Of a DNA stretch of 46,634 nucleotides, positions 25,498 through 34,180 are shown piece after piece; the stretch's first letter is position 1; each line of letters starts with the position of its first letter. The DNA comes from Candidatus Nitrosopumilus sp. (GTDB taxonomy: Archaea > Thermoproteota > Nitrososphaeria > Nitrososphaerales > Nitrosopumilaceae): the NCBI GenBank assembly GCA_029881195.1, contig JAOUNB010000004.1, positions 1-46,634 on the forward strand, given 5' to 3'. The notes beneath the pieces are model-generated. The model was not told the DNA's origin, searched no databases, and was given only the letters and a program-made list of their open reading frames with translations. Both the position numbers and the translations under genes were made by a program.

Positions 25498-25539
25498 TCT
25501 GTTTCATCACTATTCTAACTACACAAATTAATTTTCAGG

Positions 25540-25835
25540 TGAAATACGAAACAATTTCTTATCTACAAAACAGGAATCTGATTATGGTATCAATATTATG
25601 ATCTTAGCGAAAAATCAAATAGTGTTAATGTTATAATTACAATTGCAAAAAAAGAAAATTTTTCTGGGATGTACTTTACTTCAACGTTAGAAACAATTGT
25701 AAATGATACTACAGATATTCCTTATCCTGTAAATATAATTTTGATCATTAGAACTAGTTTTAACTTTCTTCAATGTTTAATATGGAATATTCATCTTATT
25801 CAAATATTAATGATGTATTTTTACAAAAATAATTT
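25540..25835 (+). pseudogene. Possible remnant of a secreted-domain gene
   Basis: This 336-base gap (25498-25833) has no intact gene. One frame gives WYQYYDLSEKSNSVNVIITIAKKENFSGMYFTSTLETIVNDTTDIPYPVNI, protein-like in composition, and a different frame upstream gives NNFLSTKQESDY, suggesting a frameshift near 25580. Another shift after about 25735 would yield SSMFNMEYSSYSNINDVFLQK. The 60-residue ORF in the track is part of this. No start codon or promoter for a whole protein is apparent. Confidence 0.3.
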
Positions 25836-26556
25836 AATTTTTTTTAAATAATGTTACAAACTTGGGTAAAGAAATTGCACTTGTATTCCTTATAATCAAA
25901 TCCATTTCTGATGACATTTCAGTATTTTCTGGATTAATTTCAATCAGTAATGCATTATTTTGTTTTGCATAGATAGGTAATGTGTTTGCAGGAGATACGA
26001 CTAACGATGTACCAACAATTATCATTAAATCACATTGACTTGCTAAAACCATGGCTTTTTGCCAAACATCTTGCGGTAATGATTCTCCAAACCATACTAC
26101 ATCAGGTCGTAGAATATTTCCACATCTGCATAAAGGTGGAACTTTTGAAATTTCATATGTTGTTTCCTCTTTAAAATCACAAACTGAACATTTGATCTTA
26201 ATGATACTTCCGTGCAGCTCTAATACTTGAGAACTTCCTGCCTTTTGGTGAAGTCCATCAATGTTCTGTGTTAAAACTACTACTTTGACATATTTTTCTA
26301 ACTCAGCAATAGCCCTATGCCCAGGATTCGGTTTTGCTGCAAAGATATTGGCTCTTCTTTCATTATACCATTCCCAAACTAACTTTGGATTATTATAGAA
26401 TGCATCAATTGTTGCTAATTTCATTGCATCATGATTTCTCCATAATCCATCTTTTCCTCTAAAAGTTGGAATTCCACTTTCTTGAGAAATTCCAGCTCCT
26501 GTTACAAATACAACTTTCTTAATATTGTCAATATCATCTTTTATTAATTCAAACAT
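25834..26556 (-). CDS. Sir2-family NAD-dependent protein deacylase
   Basis: Sirtuin of 240 residues. NAD-binding GAGISQESGIPTFRGKDGLWR, the QNIDGLHQKAGS loop, the catalytic His in VLELHGSI, the zinc site (CSVCDF...CRCGNILRPDVVWFGE: four Cys) and the GTSLVVSPA loop are all intact. The enzyme removes acyl groups from lysines, for instance on chromatin or metabolic proteins, with NAD as cosubstrate. Length and motifs suggest class III/U archaeal sirtuins. It is the last gene of a tight minus-strand run: one base separates it from RNase Z upstream. Confidence 0.95.
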   Translation of the reverse strand: MFELIKDDIDNIKKVVFVTGAGISQESGIPTFRGKDGLWRNHDAMKLATIDAFYNNPKLVWEWYNERRANIFAAKPNPGHRAIAELEKYVKVVVLTQNIDGLHQKAGSSQVLELHGSIIKIKCSVCDFKEETTYEISKVPPLCRCGNILRPDVVWFGESLPQDVWQKAMVLASQCDLMIIVGTSLVVSPANTLPIYAKQNNALLIEINPENTEMSSEMDLIIRNTSAISLPKFVTLFKKN

Positions 26557-26557
26557 T

Positions 26558-27457
26558 TTATTTAATTTCTATTTCTAAAAGATCTCTTGCAGTAATTACT
26601 GAATCATGAATTTTGTTTGCTTCTTGTAAATGTCCAACTTCATCTTTGTATCTTGCCGAAAAGTGTGTTAAAACCAGATTTTTTACTTTTGCACTTTTTG
26701 CTATAGTTGCTGCTTGCTTTGCAGTAGAATGACATGTGTCTTGTGCTCTTTGTTTTTCTCCATCTAAAAATGTAGCATCAAACACGAGATAATCGCAATT
26801 CTCAAAAAACTTTTCTAATTCTTTAGTGGGCATTGTATCTCCTGAAATACCAATTTTTTTGCCAGAACGTTTTTCTCCTAGTACTTGTTCTGGTTTTATT
26901 ATTTTTCCATTAATTTCTATTTGATTTCCATTTTGTAGTTTTTTCCATAATTCTCCTTCCGGTATTCCTATTTTTTTTGCTTCATCAAGATTGAATCTCC
27001 CAGGTTTATCCTTTTCTTCAAACAAATATGAAAACGCCGTTACTGAATGATTAGCCTTACAAGCATAAATTGAAAATTTTTTATCTTCAAAAACTTTTCC
27101 TTCTTTAATATTGGTAATTAAGATAGGAAATGATAATCCAAAATTTAACACTTTTATATTTGCAGCAATGAATTCCTCAATTCCATTTGGTCCAAAAATT
27201 TCTAGTGCCTCTGTTCTGTTTTGCATAGACATTGTTTGCAACAATCCTAGAATTCCTACGCAATGATCCCCGTGTAGATGCGTTACAAACATCTTCATTT
27301 TTTTGTTCCATCCTAAACCTGATTTCATATAGGAAATCTGTGCTGCTTCTCCTGCATCAAACATCAGAATTTCACCATCTCTTTCTAAGCAAATACAGGA
27401 TAGTCCTCTTTTTTCGGTAGGTTGTGCAGCTGATGTCCCTAGGAATACAAGTTTCAT
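26558..27457 (-). CDS. rnz: Ribonuclease Z (tRNA 3' endonuclease)
   Basis: Metallo-beta-lactamase nuclease of 299 residues that cuts the 3' trailer from pre-tRNA, leaving the discriminator base ready for CCA addition. The start LVFLGTSAAQPTEKRGLSCI, the zinc site THLHGDHCVG, KANHSVTAFSY, GISGDTMPT and VLTHFSARY are diagnostic. Length is the short (bacterial/archaeal) RNase Z form. It is downstream of the tRNA methyltransferase gene with a 4-base ATGA overlap. Confidence 0.95.
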   Translation of the reverse strand: MKLVFLGTSAAQPTEKRGLSCICLERDGEILMFDAGEAAQISYMKSGLGWNKKMKMFVTHLHGDHCVGILGLLQTMSMQNRTEALEIFGPNGIEEFIAANIKVLNFGLSFPILITNIKEGKVFEDKKFSIYACKANHSVTAFSYLFEEKDKPGRFNLDEAKKIGIPEGELWKKLQNGNQIEINGKIIKPEQVLGEKRSGKKIGISGDTMPTKELEKFFENCDYLVFDATFLDGEKQRAQDTCHSTAKQAATIAKSAKVKNLVLTHFSARYKDEVGHLQEANKIHDSVITARDLLEIEIK

Positions 27458-28401
27458 TTTATCAAAATTGTCCTAGTCAAGCTTTTATGCCTATAGATTT
27501 CATATTTTTTTAGTCCCTTTAATTTCAACTTATCATCTAGTTCTTTTTTATACATGATTGCAATTCTTTTTCGTCTAGGAAGAATTAAAAAAAATCTCCT
27601 TAAGATTTCTTCCGGTTTTTCTGATGTCTTTGAGGATCTTCCATAGGGTAAATCAGTAACGATTCCATCAAAATCTTGAGAAACTTTGGTTAATTCTTGA
27701 AAATCTGAATTGAAAACTTTGGATTTATACCCATTCACCTTGAGATTTTCTTTTGAAATCAAACACATCTTTTCATCAAAATCAAATCCAATTCCATGAA
27801 TTCCCATAGATTCAGCTTCTAAGAGGGTTGTACCTGTACCACAAAATGGATCACAAACCGTTTCTCCCTCTTTCATTCCTATGAGATTTATCATAACTCT
27901 TGTTAATTTCCAATCTAATTCATGAGGATATTTTGTAATCTTTATTGGTCTATTTGTTTCATTAACTCTTTTTGAAAATCCAAAAAAGTTTTCTTCATCA
28001 GTAAAAATGAGATATACTGTAATGTCTGGATTTTCTAATTTTACTTTTGCATAAGAAAATTTTGATATCATATCTCCCATTGAACTTTCTAATTCAGGAA
28101 TGTTAAATTGATTTGATGACAAATTTATTATTCTACAAACAAAGGTTTTCGCATTTTTCAAAACTCCCAAATTTTCTTCATCTAAAAATAACCCAGACAT
28201 TTTTCTTAAGATCTGACCTGAAATTTTTACAAATGATGCACGTCCTGTAATTTTTTCCCAGTTTGTTTTTGATTGAATAATTACTAAATTTGAAATAATT
28301 TTTACTTTAGAAAACCTATCGTACATTTTTGATAGCGCAATAATCTCATCAATTGCAAGTTCAAGATTATCTTTAGATAAAATGAAAAAACTTTCTGGCA
28401 T
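27454..28401 (-). CDS. tRNA (guanine-N2)-methyltransferase, Trm11/TrmG10-type
   Basis: A 315-residue SAM enzyme. The N-terminal half (about 1-150) looks like a THUMP/ferredoxin-like RNA-binding module of the family, and the C-terminal half is a Rossmann methylase: VCDPFCGTGTTLLEAESMGIHGIGFDFD (SAM site) and VTDLPYGRSSKT, the (D/N)PPY-type motif in the DLPYGR form specific for tRNA G10 N2 methylation. It would modify G10 to m2G or m2,2G. It overlaps the prs stop codon by one base at its start and rnz at its end. Confidence 0.9.
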   Translation of the reverse strand: MPESFFILSKDNLELAIDEIIALSKMYDRFSKVKIISNLVIIQSKTNWEKITGRASFVKISGQILRKMSGLFLDEENLGVLKNAKTFVCRIINLSSNQFNIPELESSMGDMISKFSYAKVKLENPDITVYLIFTDEENFFGFSKRVNETNRPIKITKYPHELDWKLTRVMINLIGMKEGETVCDPFCGTGTTLLEAESMGIHGIGFDFDEKMCLISKENLKVNGYKSKVFNSDFQELTKVSQDFDGIVTDLPYGRSSKTSEKPEEILRRFFLILPRRKRIAIMYKKELDDKLKLKGLKKYEIYRHKSLTRTILIK

Positions 28402-29276
28402 TACACTATTGACTTCGCAATTGTATCTGAAATATCTACTACTGATGTTTTGCCCGGAATTGTATTTGTACTAACAATTTTTGTTACTCCTGCCTTCTTA
28501 ATTTCATTTTCTGCGTTATTCATTAAAAGAGCATGAGTACATGCAACATAGACTCTTTTACATTTTTGTTTTTTAAGAAATTGAGTAGCTTTGACTATGC
28601 TTCCTCCAGTACTTATCATGTCATCAACTAAAACAAGATCTCTTTCTGTAACATCTACATTTTTGGTTTGAATCTGAACCTTACCTGTTTTTCGGTCCCT
28701 TTTTTTTTCTAAAGCTATATACTCTATTCCAAATTCTCGTGCAAATTCTCGTGCTCTCTCTTTCCCACCCTGATCAGGTGATACGACTAGAGGATTTTTT
28801 AGCCTCAGTTTCTTAAAATATCTTACAAGATCTGGAATTGCGGTTACATTTTTTGTCTTTATGTTAAAGTGCTTAAAACCTATCAAACTGTGAATGTCAA
28901 CTGCTATTACTTTTGATGCACCTGCACCTTTGAATAATTTACCAAGAACTTTCATCGTAACAATTTCTCCAGGCAAGAACTCTCTATCCTGCCTTGCATA
29001 TCCCATGTATGGAATTACAGCAATTACTTCAGACGAAATTTCTTTAGCTTTTGAAATCAATGATAGTGCTTGAATCAAATTAGTATCAACTGGTGGGTAG
29101 ATTGACTGTAATACAACTGATTTTTTTTTAGATATTTTCCCATTTAATGTAATCTTACTTTCCCCATCGGCAAAAATTCTAATCTCTGATTTTACAAGAT
29201 TTGCCTTTATTTTACTAGATAACTTTATTGCTAAATCTTCAGAAGATTTTCCTGAAATTATTGAAATATTGCTCAT
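28401..29276 (-). CDS. prs: Ribose-phosphate pyrophosphokinase
   Basis: PRPP synthetase, about 291 residues, typical archaeal class. Motifs: FADGESKITLNG, VVLQSIYPPVDTNLIQALSLISKAK, PYMGYARQDREFLPGE (ATP loop), DIHSLIGF (metal), SPDQGGKERAREFA, and the PRPP loop VLVDDMISTGGSI. It supplies PRPP for nucleotide, histidine and other synthesis. The track start is TTG 29279; ATG 29276 is preferred. First gene of the run prs-trmG10-rnz-sir2. Confidence 0.95.
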   Translation of the reverse strand: MSNISIISGKSSEDLAIKLSSKIKANLVKSEIRIFADGESKITLNGKISKKKSVVLQSIYPPVDTNLIQALSLISKAKEISSEVIAVIPYMGYARQDREFLPGEIVTMKVLGKLFKGAGASKVIAVDIHSLIGFKHFNIKTKNVTAIPDLVRYFKKLRLKNPLVVSPDQGGKERAREFAREFGIEYIALEKKRDRKTGKVQIQTKNVDVTERDLVLVDDMISTGGSIVKATQFLKKQKCKRVYVACTHALLMNNAENEIKKAGVTKIVSTNTIPGKTSVVDISDTIAKSIV

Positions 29277-29318
29277 CAAAAAAATGTGATTTGATGGGAT
29301 TCTTAAGTTTTGAGAAGA

Positions 29319-31064
29319 TCAATCCTCACCACCTCCACGACCTAAGTCCCCAATACCAAATTTATCAATAACTTGATTTCTTTCTTCATCAAGCTTTCGA
29401 ATTTCCTCATCCTCCCGTTTTTCATCTCCTTGATACACTGTTCTAATTGGCCATGGTATTCTAATATCATATTTTTTGAATTCTTCGTACATAATTATCC
29501 TAATATCCGTTTTAGTTTTGAATTGTGCACCATAATCCCTAACATAAACCCATAATGAAAAATCAAGTGACGAATCATTAAATTTGTTAAATCTCACAAC
29601 AGGTTGATTTATGTCGATATGAATATCTTTGTCACATCCACAACTTGGTCTATTATTATCCAAGTAAGGACATCTTTGTTGTTTAATGAGATGTCTTCCT
29701 CTTTCATCCATAACCTCTTTCATAGCACGTTTGCCAATCTTAACTAAAATTGCAGCTACCTGTTTAGGATTATTTAGATAAGAAACTCCTACTTCAACAA
29801 TTGCAGGCACCATTTTGATTTCTTTTGAATAATTAATTATTTGAGAATTAACAAGCTGTCTTGTTGGAATCACTGCATATGATTCATTTAATGCATCACG
29901 AATGAAAGTTACTCTGGGAGTAATTTTATGTACATATCCATTATATCCAGTATCTAATTGAACACGTTCACCTTCTGCAAAAATCTTATCTTTTCTAATC
30001 AATATATAAGCGAAATAATTTTGCATAGTTTCTTGCAATGCTAATCCTACACCTATAGCTAATCCTCCTGTAGCAGTTGCAAGTATTATCAAATCTATTC
30101 CCCACCAACTAATTACTCCAAGTATTACTGCAACAAATATTCCAAGTGGCAAAATTTGAGAAATTGACTTTGGAAGATCTTTTCTTTTTCTTTTTGCATA
30201 ACCCGGAGGTTTTGATCCAGGTATTATTGGATCAAAACTCCCAAATCTTTTTTCTTCTCTCCATGTATCTATAGGAAAAATCTCTTCAATATCTTGTCCA
30301 GGTTTTAATTTTTTTCCAGATTCATTATTTCCAGAAATACAATCATCATAATATTTCAGATATTTTCCTCTTTCAGATATCTTCCATTCTTCAAATGGAT
30401 CTTTAACTAGTTGTTCAAAACTCCCAATTGGCAATCCTTTTGTTGTTCTAAATTCTTCCAAAAATTTCCTTCCTTCTTCTGTTTCTAACTTTTTTTCAAA
30501 TTCTTCATCACTTAATTCATCTGGTGTATGTTTTGGAGGAACCCATTTATAGAATCTATGAAAAAGATCGTCATCATCATCTGGAAATCCTCGTAATTCT
30601 TTCCATGATTCAAAATCTTCTTTCTCAAAACTAGATTTTTCTTTTTTAGCAAGTATTATTGGAATTAAATGAGCAATAGAATATCCAATAACAAGAATAT
30701 TTATTGTATTGAGAATCTTCGCAAACGTTTCACTAGGAGCTAGTTTTTCCTCTGCATAAACTGAAACATCATTTTCAAATAGAGCAAATGATTGTATGTA
30801 GAAATTTACTGAGGTGATTAATATGATGGCAAAAAACGGTAAAATTACTACTCTGATAAATCTTGAAAGGTGTGGTCGTACATAATTCAATTTTTGCTTC
30901 TTAACAAATTTTGAAAATGTACGATAAATTACTACGATTCCAATAATGCCTACAATTAACACAATAAATGCTGCCTGAAGAGATTCAGATGACATTAGAA
31001 GCTGAGAAATACCCTGAAATTGGTCTACTTGCCCTGATACCGCATCAATTATTTCTTCAGCCAA
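29319..31064 (-). CDS. Large MscS-type mechanosensitive channel
   Basis: A 581-residue membrane protein. N-terminal membrane helices are at about 33-50, 68-90 and 115-135. A long acidic cytoplasmic insertion (about 140-290) precedes the MscS core: ILPLGIFVAVILGVISWWGI and the pore-lining, Gly/Ala-rich ATGGLAIGVGLALQETMQNYFAY, then beta (EGERVQLDTGYNGYVHKI) and alpha/beta domains. In the latter, a CPYLDNNRPSCGC segment is unlike typical MscS. It probably releases solutes on hypo-osmotic shock. It is divergent from the KamA-family gene. Confidence 0.85.
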   Translation of the reverse strand: MAEEIIDAVSGQVDQFQGISQLLMSSESLQAAFIVLIVGIIGIVVIYRTFSKFVKKQKLNYVRPHLSRFIRVVILPFFAIILITSVNFYIQSFALFENDVSVYAEEKLAPSETFAKILNTINILVIGYSIAHLIPIILAKKEKSSFEKEDFESWKELRGFPDDDDDLFHRFYKWVPPKHTPDELSDEEFEKKLETEEGRKFLEEFRTTKGLPIGSFEQLVKDPFEEWKISERGKYLKYYDDCISGNNESGKKLKPGQDIEEIFPIDTWREEKRFGSFDPIIPGSKPPGYAKRKRKDLPKSISQILPLGIFVAVILGVISWWGIDLIILATATGGLAIGVGLALQETMQNYFAYILIRKDKIFAEGERVQLDTGYNGYVHKITPRVTFIRDALNESYAVIPTRQLVNSQIINYSKEIKMVPAIVEVGVSYLNNPKQVAAILVKIGKRAMKEVMDERGRHLIKQQRCPYLDNNRPSCGCDKDIHIDINQPVVRFNKFNDSSLDFSLWVYVRDYGAQFKTKTDIRIIMYEEFKKYDIRIPWPIRTVYQGDEKREDEEIRKLDEERNQVIDKFGIGDLGRGGGED

Positions 31065-31215
31065 TTAGATCCCTTTTACTCTTTTTTTCTATCATACATA
31101 GATTAACCTGATCCTCATTTCTGTTAGAATTTTCAATAAAACTATTATAAAATTTTAAATCTTTTATGTGTAAAAACCTGTAACCTTTAACAATAGTGTT
31201 TGTACTAATAACAGA

Positions 31216-32580
31216 ATGACCTATCAGAAAACAATATGGGATGATTCACCATCTTTAAAATCATATACTTTATCCAATTTTCGTACACTTCCACAAATTC
31301 AGAATCTTGGAGACGAAGTTCAGTTCGAAATGGAGGTTGTTGGAAACGTATTACCTTTTAAGGCAAATAACTATGTCGTTGAACAACTAATTGATTGGAA
31401 TAATGTCCCAAATGATCCAATGTTTGTCTTAACTTTCCCTCAAAAAGGAATGTTAAAACCTGAACATTATGACAAAATGGCAACTGCGTTAAAAAATAAT
31501 TTAGATAAAAAAGAAATTACAGCCATTGCAAATGAAATTCGCCTTCAACTAAATCCACACCCAGCTGGTCAAATGGAACTTAATGTTCCACAATTAAAAG
31601 ACGGAACTAAGTTATTTGGAATGCAACACAAATACAAAGAAACATGTCTTTTCTTCCCAAGTCAAAGTCAGACATGTCATGCATATTGTAGCTTTTGTTT
31701 TAGGTGGCCCCAATTTGTGGGAATGGATGAAATGAAATTTGCAATGCAAGAAGGAGAGCAATTAGTACAATATGTCAAAGAACATCCAGAAATTAGCGAT
31801 GTACTGTTTACAGGTGGAGATCCAATGATTATGAAAGCAAAAATTTTCTCAAAATATGTTGACACTCTGATTGATGCAAAACTTCCAAATCTCAAAACCA
31901 TTAGAATTGGAACAAAAGCTCTATCATATTGGCCTTACAAATTTTTGACAGATTCTGATTCTCAAGAAATGCTAGATGTATTTAGAAAAATTGTTGATAA
32001 TGGATTACATCTTGCAATAATGGGTCACTTTAATCATTTGAATGAATTATCAACGGATGCAGTCAAGAATGCGATTAGAGAAATAAGATCTACTGGAGCA
32101 ATAATCAGAACACAATCTCCACTTTTAGCTCACATCAACGATGATGCTGAAATGTGGGCAAAAATGTGGACTATTCAAGTTCAATTAGGATGTGTGCCAT
32201 ACTACATGTTTGTAGTTAGAGATACAGGCGCTCAACATTACTTTGGTGTTCCTTTAGTAAAGGCATATCAAATTTTCAAAAAGGCATATTCTTCGGTTAG
32301 TGGATTAGCAAGAACTGTTCGTGGACCTAGCATGTCTGCGACTCCAGGTAAAGTACATGTTATTGGAACTGCAGATCTTCAGGATCAAAAAGTAATTGTT
32401 TTGAGATTTTTGCAAGGTAGAAATCCTGATTGGGTTCAAGTACCATTTTTTGCAAAATACGATGAAAATGCAATTTGGTTAGATGATTTAAAGCCTGCAC
32501 TTACTGAAAAATTCTTCTTTGATGAGGAGATGAAAAATTTCAAAAAATCAAACCCACTGGATGATTATCCTGAATCTTAG
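31216..32580 (+). CDS. KamA-family radical SAM aminomutase
   Basis: A 454-residue homologue of lysine 2,3-aminomutase. The radical SAM cluster motif CHAYCSFCFRW (CxxxCxxC) is at about residue 153, GGDPM follows, and a lysine near the end of the RGPSMSATPGK segment may hold PLP. The lysine enzyme's substrate Asp positions seem not conserved: by eye, the YYMFVVRDTGAQHYF region has Arg where the lysine enzyme has Asp in its VCDL motif, and no Asp precedes the PGK segment. That argues against lysine and is compatible with an acidic substrate such as glutamate. It is followed 72 bases later by a second glutamine synthetase. Confidence 0.8.
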   Translation: MTYQKTIWDDSPSLKSYTLSNFRTLPQIQNLGDEVQFEMEVVGNVLPFKANNYVVEQLIDWNNVPNDPMFVLTFPQKGMLKPEHYDKMATALKNNLDKKEITAIANEIRLQLNPHPAGQMELNVPQLKDGTKLFGMQHKYKETCLFFPSQSQTCHAYCSFCFRWPQFVGMDEMKFAMQEGEQLVQYVKEHPEISDVLFTGGDPMIMKAKIFSKYVDTLIDAKLPNLKTIRIGTKALSYWPYKFLTDSDSQEMLDVFRKIVDNGLHLAIMGHFNHLNELSTDAVKNAIREIRSTGAIIRTQSPLLAHINDDAEMWAKMWTIQVQLGCVPYYMFVVRDTGAQHYFGVPLVKAYQIFKKAYSSVSGLARTVRGPSMSATPGKVHVIGTADLQDQKVIVLRFLQGRNPDWVQVPFFAKYDENAIWLDDLKPALTEKFFFDEEMKNFKKSNPLDDYPES

Positions 32581-32651
32581 AATTTACCTGACCATCTTGA
32601 CAATTCTATCTTACTAAACAACATTAGTAAAATAATTCATTAAACAAACCA

Positions 32652-34097
32652 GTGAACTCAGATCAAGTGTTACAAACTATTAAAGATGAAAACATATCAT
32701 TTATCGATTTTTGGTTTGTAGATATTTTTGGAGAACTTCATAATGTTGGAATGCCAAGCTATGCAATTGATGAAAATAGTTTTATAAACGGTCTTGAAAA
32801 ATTGGATGCAAGTTCAATTGTTGGATTCAAATCAGTAAATAATTCTGATATGATTCTGATGCCAGATTCTAATTCGTTTAAAGTTCTTCCAAATGATTAT
32901 GATCCTGGCAATAGAAAAAATGCAAGAATATTTTGCGATCTTTATGATGGTAACACAAACAAAGAGTCAAGATATAACCGAGATTCAAGAGGCATTGCAT
33001 GTAAAGCATCAGAGAAACTCAAAGAATTTGGATTGACTCATACTAATTGGGGTCCTGAAATAGAATTTTTTGTTTTTGATACAATCAACGTTTATCCATC
33101 TCCTTATGCTGCAACCCATTCTGGTGGAGGTTCTGGATACTCAATTGAATCTAAAGAATCGCCTTGGGCAAAAGGAAATGTAAGCACTGCAATAGATATC
33201 AAAGAGGGATACTATCCATCACAGCCAAAAGACACTCTTAATGGTTTTCGTAAAGATGTATGTGATGATTTATACAATTATTTTGGCATAAAAATTGAAG
33301 CTGAACATCATGAAGTAGCGACCTCAGGTCAATGTGAAATTAATTTAGTTTATGACGAAATGATTGCCATGGCTGACAATGTAATTGCAGTTAAAAATTT
33401 GGTAAAGGTAAAAGCTAAAAGAAAGAATAAAGTTGCTACTTTTATGCCAAAACCAATTTTTGGTGATAATGCATCAGCAATGCATACTCACCAAAGCTTA
33501 TGGAATGAAAAAACCAATGTAATGTATGATCATGATGATGAAATAGCACAGATGAGTCAAATTGGGAGATATTATATTGGTGGAATCTTAGATCATGCAA
33601 AAGCTTTATGCGCAATCTCAAATCCTACAACAAATTCTTACAAACGACTTGTTCCTGGCTTTGAAGCACCTGTAAACGTTTGTTGGGGATTAGCAAATAG
33701 ATCTACTGCTATTAGGGTTCCAATGTATAATAGAAATCAGGAAAAAAGTAAGAGAATTGAATATAGAGTCCCTGATCCAACTGCAAACATCTATCTCTTA
33801 GAAGCTGCATTATTGTTAGCAGGATTGGATGGAATCAAAAATAAAATTGATCCTGGTGATCCCGTAGAAGAAAATGTGTACAAACTTTCTTCAGAAAAGA
33901 AACGAGAATATAATATTGGAAGTTTACCAGTATCTTTGAAAGGAGCACTTGATTCTCTTTCTAGTGATTCAAAATTCTTAGAAGAAGTTTTCACTAAAGA
34001 CTTTATTGATGCATACTCTGAACTAAAATACAAAGAATATACTGCCTTTGCACAAACCCCCACAGCTTGGGAAGTCTCAATGTATGCTGATGCCTAA
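32652..34097 (+). CDS. Second glutamine synthetase-like enzyme
   Basis: A type I glutamine synthetase homologue, 481 residues, collinear with the 16.4 kb copy. Shared motifs: LDASSIVGF, NWGPEIEFFVFD, EHHEVATSGQCEIN, ASAMHTHQSLW, NPTTNSYKRLVPGFEAP and NRSTAIRVP. Substitutions near the glutamate site (VCWGLANRST in place of IAWSSGNRSA, and the ASAMHTHQS loop in place of SGSGMHVNVS) suggest a specificity different from the first. It starts at GTG 32652, since no ATG is suitable. Location after the aminomutase gene hints at amidation of a beta-amino acid, an inference. It might also be a plain GS paralogue used under other nitrogen conditions. Confidence 0.88.
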   Translation: MNSDQVLQTIKDENISFIDFWFVDIFGELHNVGMPSYAIDENSFINGLEKLDASSIVGFKSVNNSDMILMPDSNSFKVLPNDYDPGNRKNARIFCDLYDGNTNKESRYNRDSRGIACKASEKLKEFGLTHTNWGPEIEFFVFDTINVYPSPYAATHSGGGSGYSIESKESPWAKGNVSTAIDIKEGYYPSQPKDTLNGFRKDVCDDLYNYFGIKIEAEHHEVATSGQCEINLVYDEMIAMADNVIAVKNLVKVKAKRKNKVATFMPKPIFGDNASAMHTHQSLWNEKTNVMYDHDDEIAQMSQIGRYYIGGILDHAKALCAISNPTTNSYKRLVPGFEAPVNVCWGLANRSTAIRVPMYNRNQEKSKRIEYRVPDPTANIYLLEAALLLAGLDGIKNKIDPGDPVEENVYKLSSEKKREYNIGSLPVSLKGALDSLSSDSKFLEEVFTKDFIDAYSELKYKEYTAFAQTPTAWEVSMYADA

Positions 34098-34180
34098 CTG
34101 GCACAAATCCCAAAATCTTATCAAATTCAATCTCTTTTATGAAAATAAGTAGAAGGTTTTTAAAATCAGATTAAGTTTTT

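Noticed and set aside
25669-25851. 60-residue ORF as an intact gene
   Set aside because: Hydrophobic C-terminal part and the lack of a promoter or start context speak for a fragment; treated as part of a possible pseudogene.
25980-26174. 64-residue plus-strand ORF
   Set aside because: Antisense shadow of the sirtuin gene.
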